From Floricoccus penangensis (lineage in GTDB: Bacteria > Bacillota > Bacilli > Lactobacillales > Streptococcaceae): 64,000 nucleotides of DNA. The first letter of the stretch is position 1. Every line of letters begins with the position of its first letter. The notes below the pieces were generated by a model. It saw only the letters and a list, made by a program, of their open reading frames with translations, was not told the origin of the DNA and made no database searches. Below are positions 24,384 through 33,690 of the stretch, in pieces. A program made the position numbers and the translations under genes. The stretch is taken from positions 80,872 to 144,871 of the forward strand of contig NZ_MKIQ01000029.1 in NCBI RefSeq assembly GCF_001832885.1, in the 5' to 3' direction.

Positions 24384-24412
24384 AGTATAACATTGTAAAA
24401 AGTGTTTGACAA
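24384..24412 (-). promoter_or_regulatory. Promoter of siderophore uptake operon
   Basis: Minus strand TTGTCA, exactly 17 nt, TATACT. The leader to the first gene is about 105 nt and contains an imperfect inverted repeat (CACAAGCTTAT/ATAGCTTATG). Confidence 0.65.
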
Positions 24413-24427
24413 TATAAATGTAAAACA
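24403..24427. promoter_or_regulatory. Dyad operator candidate over the -35 of siderophore operon
   Basis: TGTTTGACA, 7 nt, TGTAAAACA: 9-bp arms with one mismatch, covering the -35 hexamer. The position fits repression by an iron-responsive regulator, but the sequence is not a recognised Fur or DtxR box. Confidence 0.5.
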
Positions 24428-24484
24428 TTTTTTACTTTCATGTCTAAATTATGAGTATGAGCCTTGAAATATAAAAATAATAAC

Positions 24485-24520
24485 TAAAAAAACCATTAAG
24501 ATATTAATCCTAATGATTTA
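24485..24520 (-). terminator. Terminator of dhaMKL operon
   Basis: Minus strand AAATCATTAGG and CTTAATGGTTT pair with G-U wobbles and are followed by TTTT. Confidence 0.65.
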
Positions 24521-24545
24521 GTTTGTGAATTGTTATATGTTTAAA

Positions 24546-25142
24546 TTAGATGTAATTTAACAAAGTCTCAAATAAATATGAACTTGAGGTCGCTCCTGGA
24601 TCAATATGTCCAATAGCTCTTTCACCAACATATGATGCACGTCCTTTTTTTGCAACTAAATCTTTAGTAGCATTTTTTGCATTTTCAATAATTTCATCAT
24701 TAAAATTTTCATCTTTAATTGATGATACAACTGGAATCCATACGTCAAGCATTGTCTTATCACCAAAGTCTGCTTTTCCTCTAGTAGATATGCCTATCTG
24801 TCCTTGTTCGATAACTTTTGATAATTCTTCATAGCTTGAAATAACGTCAATTCCAACAGTCGCTTTAGTCATATTCATAAATGCTGTTCCATATAAAGGA
24901 CCACTTGCTCCACCTACTTTTGAAATTAAAGCCATTGCCAAAATTTTAAAAGTATCACTAATTGTATTAGGTTGCTTATCCTCTAAAGATTTTTTATACT
25001 CAGCCATTCCTCGAGACATATTATTTCCATGGTCACCATCACCAATCGGGGTATCAAGTAGACTTAAGTAATCTTTATTTTCTTCAATTTTTTTTGCAAA
25101 GTCATCAAGCCATGCCTGGACTTCTAATACAGTAATATTCAT
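24546..25142 (-). CDS. dhaL: Dihydroxyacetone kinase subunit DhaL (ADP-binding)
   Basis: A 198-residue all-helical subunit. The Mg-ADP motif DTPIGDGDHGNNM near residues 32-44 supplies the Asp ligands. GKVGGASGPLYG-type sequence (SKVGGASGPLYGTAF near residue 80) caps the nucleotide, and RGKADFGDKTMLD and DPGATSS follow. In PTS-dependent Dha kinases the ADP stays bound and is rephosphorylated by DhaM. ATG 25142 with GGAG is chosen over a TTG six codons upstream that overlaps the dhaK stop. Confidence 0.92.
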   Translation of the reverse strand: MNITVLEVQAWLDDFAKKIEENKDYLSLLDTPIGDGDHGNNMSRGMAEYKKSLEDKQPNTISDTFKILAMALISKVGGASGPLYGTAFMNMTKATVGIDVISSYEELSKVIEQGQIGISTRGKADFGDKTMLDVWIPVVSSIKDENFNDEIIENAKNATKDLVAKKGRASYVGERAIGHIDPGATSSSYLFETLLNYI

Positions 25143-25153
25143 TTTTCTCCAAT

Positions 25154-26140
25154 CTACCAAGAAATAGTAGTAACTTGACTCTCTAGGTTTTCAAGCCATT
25201 CAGATTTATCTGTTAAATCAATAGTTGTAAGACTTAATCCTTGCATTTCTATAGAAGTCATCAAATTCCCTACTTTTGTAAAAATGACCTTAATTCCCTT
25301 TTGATCAAGTAAATCTAAAACATCATTCATGAAGATAAACTGTTCCATTAATGGTGTTCCACCCATTCCATTTACAAGAACTCCAACCTCTTTTGTTTCT
25401 GATCCATAACTAGCAAGAATTTTATCAACTAACTCTGAGGCAAGAACTTTCGATGGTTGAAGTTTTTCTTTACGATACCCAGGTTCTCCATGAATACCTA
25501 CACCATATTCAATTTCATCATCAGCAAGGTCAAACCCTTCTTTGCCAACTTCAGGAACGGTAGCTCCTCGTAAAGCTATACCTATACTTCTTAGTGATGA
25601 TACCACATCATTTCCGATTTCTAATAATTGATCAAGATTTTTTCCTTGTCGAGCATAGTCACCTAAAATCTTATGAACTAAAATCGTACCAGCAACACCA
25701 CGTTTACCTGCTGTATACAAACTATTTTCAACAGCAATATCGTCATCAACAACCAAAATTTCAGCTCTGATATCTTCCATCTCTGCCATATCTTTAGCCA
25801 TCTCAAAATTTAAAATATCTCCAGTATAATTTTTGACTATTAATAATACTCCTTGACCATTATTTGTACTTTGAATCGCAGTTAAAATTTGATCTGGTGT
25901 TGGAGATGTAAAGACATCACCTAAAACTGCTGCCGAAAGCATGCCGTCACCGACAAATCCAGCATGTGCTGGCTCATGACCACTGCCTCCTCCTGAAACT
26001 AATGACACTTGATTGAACAGTTTATTTTCTTTTATAACTCTAGAATCATCAACTCTTTCAACAAGATTTCCATAACTCCTGACAATCCCTGAAAGCATTT
26101 CTTCAACAACATTTGATGGATCATTAATAATTTTTTTCAT
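25154..26140 (-). CDS. dhaK: Dihydroxyacetone kinase subunit DhaK
   Basis: A 328-residue subunit that binds dihydroxyacetone covalently. GGGSGHEPAHAGF at residues 50-62 contains the active-site His and Gly-rich loop, and NYTGDILNFEMA is near residue 104. The hemiaminal-forming His is residue 217 in YGVGIHGEPGYRK. The product is dihydroxyacetone phosphate, which enters glycolysis. The order dhaM-dhaK-dhaL has only 3-11-nt gaps. No glycerol dehydrogenase or DhaS/DhaQ regulator is adjacent. Confidence 0.95.
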   Translation of the reverse strand: MKKIINDPSNVVEEMLSGIVRSYGNLVERVDDSRVIKENKLFNQVSLVSGGGSGHEPAHAGFVGDGMLSAAVLGDVFTSPTPDQILTAIQSTNNGQGVLLIVKNYTGDILNFEMAKDMAEMEDIRAEILVVDDDIAVENSLYTAGKRGVAGTILVHKILGDYARQGKNLDQLLEIGNDVVSSLRSIGIALRGATVPEVGKEGFDLADDEIEYGVGIHGEPGYRKEKLQPSKVLASELVDKILASYGSETKEVGVLVNGMGGTPLMEQFIFMNDVLDLLDQKGIKVIFTKVGNLMTSIEMQGLSLTTIDLTDKSEWLENLESQVTTISW

Positions 26141-26143
26141 TCT

Positions 26144-26527
26144 CTATTTCGCCTTTCTTGCTTCATCAATAATTTGATTAATATCATCAGTTACTCCAGC
26201 AGTAATCGCTCCTACAAAAGCTCCCTCTATCAATGGTGCATCAATATTATGATATCTTAATTGTTGACTTTCATCTAAAAAATCCATTGCCATATCTGCG
26301 CTTAATACTGCACTTCCTATATCTGAAAATACAAAGAATTCCACATCTTCAGCTGACTGATTAACATGATCGACAACCAATAATGGTTCGGAACCTAGTC
26401 CACCATCTGATGTTCCTCCAAGAGATACAACTTCTACATCTTCATTTTGTTGCATGTCATCTATCATCTCTTTCAGCCCATCTGTAATTTTTCTACTGTG
26501 CGAAAGTAATATAATACTTTTTTTCAT
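26144..26527 (-). CDS. dhaM: PTS phosphotransfer subunit DhaM (EIIA-Dha)
   Basis: A 127-residue EIIA of the mannose-type fold. The phosphorylated His is in IILLSHSRKITDG at about residue 10, and GGTSDGGLGSEP and FSDIGSAVLSADMAMDFL are conserved. It carries only the EIIA domain, without the HPr and EI domains fused in E. coli DhaM, as usual in Firmicutes. It takes phosphate from HPr and gives it to ADP in DhaL. A consensus cre is 14 nt upstream, implying CcpA repression. Confidence 0.93.
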   Translation of the reverse strand: MKKSIILLSHSRKITDGLKEMIDDMQQNEDVEVVSLGGTSDGGLGSEPLLVVDHVNQSAEDVEFFVFSDIGSAVLSADMAMDFLDESQQLRYHNIDAPLIEGAFVGAITAGVTDDINQIIDEARKAK

Positions 26528-26540
26528 TTCTCTCCTTTTT

Positions 26541-26554
26541 TGAAAGCGTTTACT
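26541..26554. promoter_or_regulatory. Consensus cre site upstream of dhaM
   Basis: TGAAAGCGTTTACT matches TGnAANCGnWnnCW at every position. It lies between a TATAAT (minus strand, about 26565) and the GGAG of dhaM, a roadblock/repression position for CcpA. Confidence 0.75.
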
Positions 26555-26593
26555 ATATTGATATTATAATATTATTTCCCATAAAAAACTAGT

Positions 26594-26625
26594 AAAAAAT
26601 TACTAAGAATTAACCTAGTAATTTA
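26594..26625 (-). terminator. Terminator of ABC-2 exporter (second) operon
   Basis: Minus strand AAATTACTAGG and CTTAGTAATTT pair around TTAATT with a following T-run. Confidence 0.7.
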
Positions 26626-26637
26626 AAGTATATTTAA

Positions 26638-27423
26638 CTATGAACCTGCACTTTCATAAATTGAAAGTCCCTTATTCCATATTAAAAGTGAAATGATAAA
26701 TAAAATTATGGAAACAATAATCAAGCCTCCAATATTAAACATGACATTTTGCCCTGTAAGAAAGAAACTCGCCGGATAAAAGGCAGTGAATGCAAAAGGT
26801 ATTATAAAGCTAATTATCGTACGAATAAAGGTGTTATAAATACTAACTGGGTATTTTGCAAAATCATTGAAAAGATAAAAGAAATACATGATGCTGCCTG
26901 CCTGTTTGCTCCAAAATGCCATACTTGAAGCAATTATTTTTAGGCTGGTATAAATCATTGTTGCAAATGGAATGGCTATAACAAAGAGAATAACTTTTGT
27001 TGGTGTCCATGTTATAGTACCGACTGTACTTGCGAGGAGACCTATACCGACTATCAATTCGCCCAAGGCATCTATTTGAAAGGTCTCGATAATTACATGG
27101 ATGAGTGGATTGATTGGTCTCGTCATATATTTATCAAAATCACCTTTCCATACTAGTCTTTGACCTACTGCCCATAAATTATCAGAAAATAAATGGTCAA
27201 GACCTTTGGGTATCAGGGAGAATCCATATATGAAAACAATTTGTTGTAAAGTCCAACCTTCTAGAGTTGGAATTTTGCTGAAAATAACTTTTAAAAATAA
27301 AATATTTAAAGCTTGAGTTAAAACTACTCCTAGAACACCTACTATAAAGTCAACACGATATTCCATCAGTTGTTTGAGATATTGCTTAATAAATATTTTT
27401 TCTAATCTTAATATTCTCTTCAT
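26638..27423 (-). CDS. ABC-2 family exporter permease (COG3694-like)
   Basis: A 261-residue membrane protein with six hydrophobic segments. It contains DNLWAVGQRLVWKGDFDKYMTRPINPLIHVIIE, the membrane-proximal motif (LVRKGDFDxxLxRP) of this permease family. ATG 27423 follows AAGGAGG and is 1 nt after the stop of the partner permease; a longer in-frame start upstream would overlap that gene and is rejected. It works with the other permease and the ATPase upstream; the cargo is unknown. Confidence 0.82.
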   Translation of the reverse strand: MKRILRLEKIFIKQYLKQLMEYRVDFIVGVLGVVLTQALNILFLKVIFSKIPTLEGWTLQQIVFIYGFSLIPKGLDHLFSDNLWAVGQRLVWKGDFDKYMTRPINPLIHVIIETFQIDALGELIVGIGLLASTVGTITWTPTKVILFVIAIPFATMIYTSLKIIASSMAFWSKQAGSIMYFFYLFNDFAKYPVSIYNTFIRTIISFIIPFAFTAFYPASFFLTGQNVMFNIGGLIIVSIILFIISLLIWNKGLSIYESAGS

Positions 27424-27424
27424 C

Positions 27425-28252
27425 CTATCCTCCTTGTACAACCAAACGGTTGATAACAAATTTCCATATGATTTTAGACAAAATATAAAAGAAAATAATC
27501 CAAGCAACCTGGACTGAAAAAGCTTTAATTAATTGTTCCGTATTGTATTTACCAAGATAAATCATTACTGGAGTATAGATTAATGATGAGAAGGGAAGTA
27601 TTGTAAATAAATTTCTTATAGCTATTGGGAAAAATGATAAAGGTATTAAGACCCCTGACATGAAATTGATTATTGAAGATTTTAATAAATTTGCTCCCCA
27701 TAAACTTTGAAGAACAAATGCTGTGTATCCAAAACATACATTGAAGAAAAAATTCAACAAGTATGATAAAAGCAAACTCACTAGAAAGAGAATTAAATTC
27801 ATAAAGTTAAAAGGCAATGTATTTGGATCTATAATTTGAAAAAGACAAAGTCCTCCTAGAATTGGAAGGGCAGAAACTGAAACTTGAATGAGTTTAGAAC
27901 CTATTTCATCAAATAAGTAAGTACCAATAAATGAAATGGGCTTAAGAAGTCTAACAGCAATTGACCCTTCTTTTATTTCTTCACCTATATTACTACTAAC
28001 ATAGGTACTGATAAATACACTTGCAAATGCACTTAAGAAGACATAGAGACTCATCTCTTGAACAGAGAAATTACCTAATTTTGTTTCAGTAGAAGAACGA
28101 TATATTGCCTGCCACAAGTAATAAGAAACTAATGCCCCACAGATATCAGCCATCCTATAGATAAGAAAATTCATCCGATAAGCAACACTTCTTTGAATAC
28201 CAGCATTTATAAAAAGACGATATTTAGAAAAATTTTCTAGAATATTAGTCAT
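27425..28252 (-). CDS. ABC-2 family exporter permease (COG4587-like)
   Basis: A 275-residue membrane protein with six hydrophobic segments. It contains GEEIKEGSIAVRLLKPISFIGTYLFDEIG, the family's IxxGxIxxxLxRP motif near residue 90. It overlaps the ATPase stop by 8 nt, so the three genes (ATPase, permease, permease) are coupled. Confidence 0.82.
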   Translation of the reverse strand: MTNILENFSKYRLFINAGIQRSVAYRMNFLIYRMADICGALVSYYLWQAIYRSSTETKLGNFSVQEMSLYVFLSAFASVFISTYVSSNIGEEIKEGSIAVRLLKPISFIGTYLFDEIGSKLIQVSVSALPILGGLCLFQIIDPNTLPFNFMNLILFLVSLLLSYLLNFFFNVCFGYTAFVLQSLWGANLLKSSIINFMSGVLIPLSFFPIAIRNLFTILPFSSLIYTPVMIYLGKYNTEQLIKAFSVQVAWIIFFYILSKIIWKFVINRLVVQGG

Positions 28253-29243
28253 CTTTCAGCTCCTTCCTATAAAAACGACGGATTATATCTTCAATATCAG
28301 CCTCTTTTATTGATACATCTGATACTGAAACATTATTTAAGGTATATTGTAAAATTTCAGAAGCTGAGTTCTTTGAAGCATCAAAGCGAACTTTTATATT
28401 TTTATCCTCTTGTTCAAGTAAGACGTCAGAAAAATCTTCCTCATACCGAAGCTTTTCTAAATCTTCTAATTGATTAATCTTGAAGGTAATTTCATGGATA
28501 TTCCCAAATTTTTCTTTTAACTCTTCAGCACTTCCATCAAAAATTTCTTTTCCCTTATCAATCATAAATATTCTACTACATAATTGCTCGATATCGTTTA
28601 AATCGTGGGTAGTTAAAATTATGGTTGTCTTCTCTTCTTGATTAATTTTTTTGATAGCATTACGAATCCTATCTTTTACATCCACGTCCAAACCAATGGT
28701 TGGTTCATCAAGAAATAAAACTTTAGGATTATGCAGAAGACTGGCTGCAATATCTGCTCTCATTCGTTGGCCGAGAGACAGTGTACGCACAGGATCCTTA
28801 ATAAATTCATTTAAGTCCAGAACATCATTCAAAAAATTCATTCTCTTAACAAAATCTTCTTCAGGCACCTCATAAATTTCCTTCAAAACCTTATAGGTAT
28901 CCTCAAGAGGTAGGTCCCACCATAGTTGAGTTCTTTGACCAAATACAACACCAATATCCTTTACATAGGACTGCCTATCTTTTTGTGGATTTTTACCATT
29001 AATTTCAATAAAGCCCGATGTCGGTGTTAGTATTCCCGTCAACATTTTTATAGTAGTTGACTTACCAGCTCCATTTGCACCAATAAAACCAAAAATTTCC
29101 CCTTCAGGAATCTCAAAAGATAAATCCTTAACAGCTTCAAAAGTTTCATACTCAGGTTTAAATAGTGCCTTAAATGAACCTGAAAGACCATCTCCTTTTT
29201 TTACTTTCTTAAAATCCTTCTCTAAATGACTTACTGTAATCAT
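28245..29243 (-). CDS. ABC-2 family exporter ATPase (COG4586-like)
   Basis: A 332-residue ATPase. Before Walker A it has the family insertion FKALFKPEYETFEAVKDLSFEIPEGEI. Walker A is GANGAGKST near residue 53, then GQRTQLWWDLP (a hallmark of this subgroup), signature LSLGQRMRADIA near residue 142 and Walker B VLFLDEPTIGLD. The start at 29243 has GGGAG six nt upstream and begins MITVSHLEK, as in relatives. A strong promoter is at 29293-29321. Confidence 0.87.
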   Translation of the reverse strand: MITVSHLEKDFKKVKKGDGLSGSFKALFKPEYETFEAVKDLSFEIPEGEIFGFIGANGAGKSTTIKMLTGILTPTSGFIEINGKNPQKDRQSYVKDIGVVFGQRTQLWWDLPLEDTYKVLKEIYEVPEEDFVKRMNFLNDVLDLNEFIKDPVRTLSLGQRMRADIAASLLHNPKVLFLDEPTIGLDVDVKDRIRNAIKKINQEEKTTIILTTHDLNDIEQLCSRIFMIDKGKEIFDGSAEELKEKFGNIHEITFKINQLEDLEKLRYEEDFSDVLLEQEDKNIKVRFDASKNSASEILQYTLNNVSVSDVSIKEADIEDIIRRFYRKELKDD

Positions 29244-29292
29244 AAAATCTCCCATATTAATTTTATAAAAAAACGCTTTCAAAACTAAAATT

Positions 29293-29321
29293 ATTATAGT
29301 ACGGATTAATGCGAATTACAA
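29293..29321 (-). promoter_or_regulatory. Promoter of second ABC-2 exporter operon with cre-like site downstream
   Basis: Minus strand TTGTAA, exactly 17 nt, TATAAT. Twelve nt downstream, TGAAAGCGTTTTTT (29268-29281) fits the cre consensus except at one conserved C. Confidence 0.7.
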
Positions 29322-29330
29322 TAGTGTTTT

Positions 29331-29362
29331 AAAAAAAGTTACCAGATTATTAACCTAGTAAC
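29331..29362 (-). terminator. Terminator of sbcD-sbcC-glycerate kinase operon
   Basis: Minus strand GTTACTAG and CTGGTAAC pair (one G-U), followed by seven T. Confidence 0.7.
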
Positions 29363-29368
29363 CTTATC

Positions 29369-30514
29369 TTATTTATGACTAGTATTTTTAATTAATCTAC
29401 TTACGTTCTCACTTTCTCTTCTTAAATCTTCTTTTCCCTTTAAAAGAGCATTTTCAAGTGATTCTACTTTGGGTAGAATACCAAAGATTGCAGTTATTCC
29501 TTCTTGATAAAGAACTTCTAAATCTTCCCCAATATAACCAGCAAAAGCGATGACCGGTTTATTATATTTTTTTGCAATTTTTGCCACACCTGAAGGAACT
29601 TTGCCAAATGCTGTTTGAGAATCAATTCCTCCTTCACCTGTGAAAACATAGTCTGCTTGTGCAATATGTTTTTCAAGTTCATTTTGCTCACTAACTATCT
29701 GAAAGCCTGAAATAATTTTTGCTTTTGTAAATGCTAATAAGCCTGCACCTAGTCCGCCTGCTGCTCCTGAACCTGGCGTATTTTCAATATTAACCTTTAA
29801 ATCACGCGCAATAACTTTTGCAAAATGATGAAGGTTAGAATCTAATTCAACCACCATTTCTTCAGTCGCACCTTTTTGTCGACCAAAAACATTACTCGCA
29901 CCATTTAAACCGGTTAGTGGATTTGTCACATCTGATGCAACAACAATCTCGACTTCTCTTAATCTTGGATGTGAGTTCTCACAATCAATTCTTTCTAGTA
30001 GATTAAGATTCCCACCACCAAAAGGAATTTCATTTCCATTTTTATCTAATAATCTATATCCAAGAGCTTGCGCCATACCTGCACCACCATCATTAGTAGC
30101 ACTCCCTCCAATACAAATAATGATTTTTTCTACTCCCTTATCAAGGGCAGACTTAATTAACTGACCAGTTCCATATGTACTTGTTATTAGTGGATTTCTT
30201 TTTTCAATAGGAAGTAACTCAAGACCATTTGCCAGCGCCATCTCAATTACTGCCGTTTTACCTTGTTCAATTAGTCCATAGTGACAATTTATTAATGTTT
30301 TTGACAATGGACCCATAACTTGCTCATCTATTTTCTGGTCATTTTGGGAATTCATTAGGCAATCAAGAGTCCCTTCTCCACCATCTGCCATAGGAATTTG
30401 AACAATCTCAGCTTCAGGATAAATTTTTCTGATCCCTTCAGTCATACTTTGACAAGCAACACGTGCTGTCATTGATTCTTTGAAGGAATCTGGTGCTAGA
30501 ACAAATTTTGTCAT
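29369..30514 (-). CDS. glxK: Glycerate kinase (GarK/GlxK family)
   Basis: A 381-residue type-1 glycerate kinase. The start MTKFVLAPDSFKESMTA and PMADGGEGTLDCL (near residue 42) are family signatures. GSATNDGGAGMAQALGY near residue 135 and PGSGAAGGLGAGLLAF near residue 255 bind substrate and nucleotide. It phosphorylates D-glycerate with ATP to 2- or 3-phosphoglycerate. It follows sbcC by 8 nt, so it is the last gene of the DNA-repair operon, with no evident functional tie. Confidence 0.92.
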   Translation of the reverse strand: MTKFVLAPDSFKESMTARVACQSMTEGIRKIYPEAEIVQIPMADGGEGTLDCLMNSQNDQKIDEQVMGPLSKTLINCHYGLIEQGKTAVIEMALANGLELLPIEKRNPLITSTYGTGQLIKSALDKGVEKIIICIGGSATNDGGAGMAQALGYRLLDKNGNEIPFGGGNLNLLERIDCENSHPRLREVEIVVASDVTNPLTGLNGASNVFGRQKGATEEMVVELDSNLHHFAKVIARDLKVNIENTPGSGAAGGLGAGLLAFTKAKIISGFQIVSEQNELEKHIAQADYVFTGEGGIDSQTAFGKVPSGVAKIAKKYNKPVIAFAGYIGEDLEVLYQEGITAIFGILPKVESLENALLKGKEDLRRESENVSRLIKNTSHK

Positions 30515-30522
30515 AATGGCTC

Positions 30523-33500
30523 CTAATTCCTATCAATCATCGAAATTGTACTACTACCATCTCCGCTTTTGGAAATGATAAGTTGTTGTGCTATCCGTTC
30601 TTTCATGTCTTCAACATGACTGATTACTCCAACCATCCGATTTTCACCAATTTGTTCGAGAGCCGTCATTGCCTTTTCAAGCGTCTCTTTATCAAGCGAA
30701 CCAAAACCTTCGTCAACAAACAAGGCATCAATGACAATTCCATTAGTTGTATTTTGAACTATTTCTGATAGAGATAAGGCAATTGAAAGAGCTGCTATAA
30801 AGGTTTCACCACCAGATAAGGTTTTAGTTGAGCGAGTAGTTCCGGTTGTAAAATCAAATACATCTATATCAAGTCCCGAATCTGAGCGCTTACCGTCACG
30901 TTGAGCATTGCTAAGAACAAATTGATAACGACCATTAGTCAGCTTTCCAATATAACGCTTGTTGGCTTGGTCCAGAACCTGATTTAAATATTCTTGAACT
31001 ACATATGTCTCAAGCTTGAGTTTATCACCAGTCTTACCTTTAACCACACTATTTAAGTCACTCAACTCCTGGAAAGTTTTTAAATGGATACCTTGTTTTT
31101 CAGAAATTTTCTTAATTTCTTCAAGTGTTGCCTTAGCATTATTGTAATTAGTTTCAGCCTTAGTGAATTCTTGGCTAGCATTATCGTACTTAGCTTGGCT
31201 CCGTTCATATTTTTCAACAAAGGAATCTAAATCGGGAATTTCCTTATCAGATAGAGATTCTAAAAGCTTCTCTCTCCTCTCAGTTAAAGTACGTTCACGC
31301 TCCTTGTAAGTGTTTATAAAGGCAATAGCTTGCCCATAGACCTCTGTCTCAGAAATCCATTCTCTCAAAATATTTTCATCACTAGTTAGAGCACTAGGAG
31401 CAGTTAATTTTCCCTTAACCTTAGCAGAAGCCAAATCATTTATATCTTGATTTTCCTTTAGATGTGATTCATTAGATTCAACAATAACTTTTAAAGATCT
31501 AACCTCACTCTGTAAATTAGCAAATTTCCCTTGTAACTCTTCCTTCTTACTTGAATAATCCCTAATTTTCTTGCTTGTAATCTCAATTTTATCCGTATAG
31601 TAAGATACATCCTTTAATTCTGGGTATTCGGTATTGATGATAGATAACTTTCCTACTGCTGAATCTTTCAATGCCACCTTTGTATCTATCTCATTTTGTA
31701 AATTTAAAAGAATATGCTCTTCATTCGTTATTTCATCAGTTAATTCAGCCAAAGCTAGACTTTGTTTTTCAAAAATCGATTTTAACTCATCTATTGAATT
31801 TTTAAATTCAATTAAAGATTGATTAACCAGACTTTCATCATAAATACTTGGAAACCCATCAAAAAGATTTTTTATTTCATCATAATTATTATTAATATCA
31901 GTTTTTTTATTATCAATTTCTAATTGAATTTCATTTTTTCTTGTCTCATTTTGAGATAGAGATTCTTCCTGATTTTTTAAATCTTGTTCCAAACTTCCAA
32001 CCTGCTGTTGCAAGGCTTCGACTTTTTCCATTGAATCTTTAAGTTCTGACTCATTTGCCTGAATTCCATCATGATTATGAGTAACAGGATGTTCAAGTGA
32101 GCCACAGACAAGACATTCTTGTCCGTCAACCAACTCTTCCCTAAGTTGTGCCACCATCAACTCACGACGATTTTCTTTAACACTTTCAAGTTCACTTAAA
32201 TAATCCTTATATCTATATCTATCTGATTCAAGCTTTTTTTTAGATTCAGCTTGTTCGCCACATAAAGATATAATTCTTTTTTCTAAGGTAGAAACTTCTT
32301 TTAAAAGCGGAGCTATATTTTTATCAATTATAAATTTAGCTTTATCATAAGCAGCTACATTTTTTGTAACCTCTTCTTGTGAAATAGCTCCTATTTCAAG
32401 TTTCTTTTTATCTTTTATCTTTGTTTCTAATAGCTCTGATTTAGAATTTTTTTGAACTTCATATTTTTTTAATTCATCTGAATAAGATATAATCTCACTC
32501 TCATAAGCTATGACTTGATTTGCAGTGTTTCTAAGTTCTTTCCACTCATCAAGATTTTCTTCAAAAAGTTTAATTTCTGATTCATGCGATAAATGTTCCT
32601 TAAGTTCAATCTCTAAAAGATGAGTATTTTTCTCTGTTTCGCTCAACTTGTCTTTATTAGATTCAAGTAATTTTCCATATTTATCAATTTCATTTTGACT
32701 ATGGTCTAGATCCCTAATTGTATCTCTAATGTCATCTAAAAAGTCCTGCTGATTCTTTTTATCTATATAGTATTTATATTTATCTTTTTGATTAATAATT
32801 TCATTTTCAAAGTTTATATTTACAGTATTCAACTCTTGAAAGTTCTCAGATAATTGTTTTGCTTTATCTAATTCCATTTGTGCTGATTTCAAATCATCCT
32901 TGGCTTGTATCCTTGACTTATCACTAATATCAGCTTTCTCTTTATAGTTTGATACAAATTTTCCTGCAAGCTCTATTTTATAGCTCTCATCTGTCTGCCC
33001 AAACTCTAGTCTTTCTTCTTCTGACCATATTTGACTGTCATAATGACCAGATAATTGATTAGAGTATTTTTCATTTTCTACTCTTGATTGTCTATATTTA
33101 TCTTCAACCCTGTTTGCAAAGTCTTCAAATAGGCGAGTTCCAAAAATATTTTTCAAAATCGGTAATTTATCAGCTGTATTAGAAATCAAAAATTTCCTAA
33201 ATTCATTTTGAGGTAAAAGAATTATCTGTTTAAATTGTTCAGCATTCAACTGTAAGAGCGAATTTACTTCAGTTGCTACATCAACTGGCTTAGAAGCTAA
33301 AACCTCGAGTTCAACTCCACCGATTTGATCAACAATAGCAAAATGAGCTTCGGCTTTTTGTGATGTTGACCCTTTGCCACGCGCAGCCTTACGCTCTTGA
33401 CCTGGTACTCGCTCTATCTTATATAGTTGGCTACCGTGCCTGAAATAAAAGACAATTTTTGTCAGTTCATCTTCGAGTGTTGCGAATGTTGACCTTGTTT

Positions 33501-33687
33501 CTTCAGGTTTGCGTTCTCCTGTTGTTACGTTAAAGAGTGCCATAGTCATCGCATCAAAAATAGTACTCTTTCCTGCACCTGTATCTCCACTGATAAGAAA
33601 TACGGGAGCTTGGTCCAAGTCTTCAAAGTTTATTATTTCCTTACGATAAGGGCCAAAATTCGTTAATTCTAATTGTACTGGCTTCAT
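30523..33687 (-). CDS. sbcC: SbcC, ATPase subunit of SbcCD nuclease
   Basis: A 1054-residue SMC/Rad50-like protein. Walker A GDTGAGKST is near residue 36 (after LTNFGPYRKE), with long coiled coils on both sides of a zinc hook CLVCG near residue 524. The C-terminal signature TLSGGETFIAALSIALSLSE and Walker B IDALFVDEGFGSLDKETL are near residues 950-1000. With SbcD it opens and degrades hairpin and palindromic DNA at replication forks. It ends 8 nt before the glycerate kinase gene. Full length. Confidence 0.96.
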   Translation of the reverse strand: MKPVQLELTNFGPYRKEIINFEDLDQAPVFLISGDTGAGKSTIFDAMTMALFNVTTGERKPEETRSTFATLEDELTKIVFYFRHGSQLYKIERVPGQERKAARGKGSTSQKAEAHFAIVDQIGGVELEVLASKPVDVATEVNSLLQLNAEQFKQIILLPQNEFRKFLISNTADKLPILKNIFGTRLFEDFANRVEDKYRQSRVENEKYSNQLSGHYDSQIWSEEERLEFGQTDESYKIELAGKFVSNYKEKADISDKSRIQAKDDLKSAQMELDKAKQLSENFQELNTVNINFENEIINQKDKYKYYIDKKNQQDFLDDIRDTIRDLDHSQNEIDKYGKLLESNKDKLSETEKNTHLLEIELKEHLSHESEIKLFEENLDEWKELRNTANQVIAYESEIISYSDELKKYEVQKNSKSELLETKIKDKKKLEIGAISQEEVTKNVAAYDKAKFIIDKNIAPLLKEVSTLEKRIISLCGEQAESKKKLESDRYRYKDYLSELESVKENRRELMVAQLREELVDGQECLVCGSLEHPVTHNHDGIQANESELKDSMEKVEALQQQVGSLEQDLKNQEESLSQNETRKNEIQLEIDNKKTDINNNYDEIKNLFDGFPSIYDESLVNQSLIEFKNSIDELKSIFEKQSLALAELTDEITNEEHILLNLQNEIDTKVALKDSAVGKLSIINTEYPELKDVSYYTDKIEITSKKIRDYSSKKEELQGKFANLQSEVRSLKVIVESNESHLKENQDINDLASAKVKGKLTAPSALTSDENILREWISETEVYGQAIAFINTYKERERTLTERREKLLESLSDKEIPDLDSFVEKYERSQAKYDNASQEFTKAETNYNNAKATLEEIKKISEKQGIHLKTFQELSDLNSVVKGKTGDKLKLETYVVQEYLNQVLDQANKRYIGKLTNGRYQFVLSNAQRDGKRSDSGLDIDVFDFTTGTTRSTKTLSGGETFIAALSIALSLSEIVQNTTNGIVIDALFVDEGFGSLDKETLEKAMTALEQIGENRMVGVISHVEDMKERIAQQLIISKSGDGSSTISMIDRN

Positions 33688-33690
33688 TAT

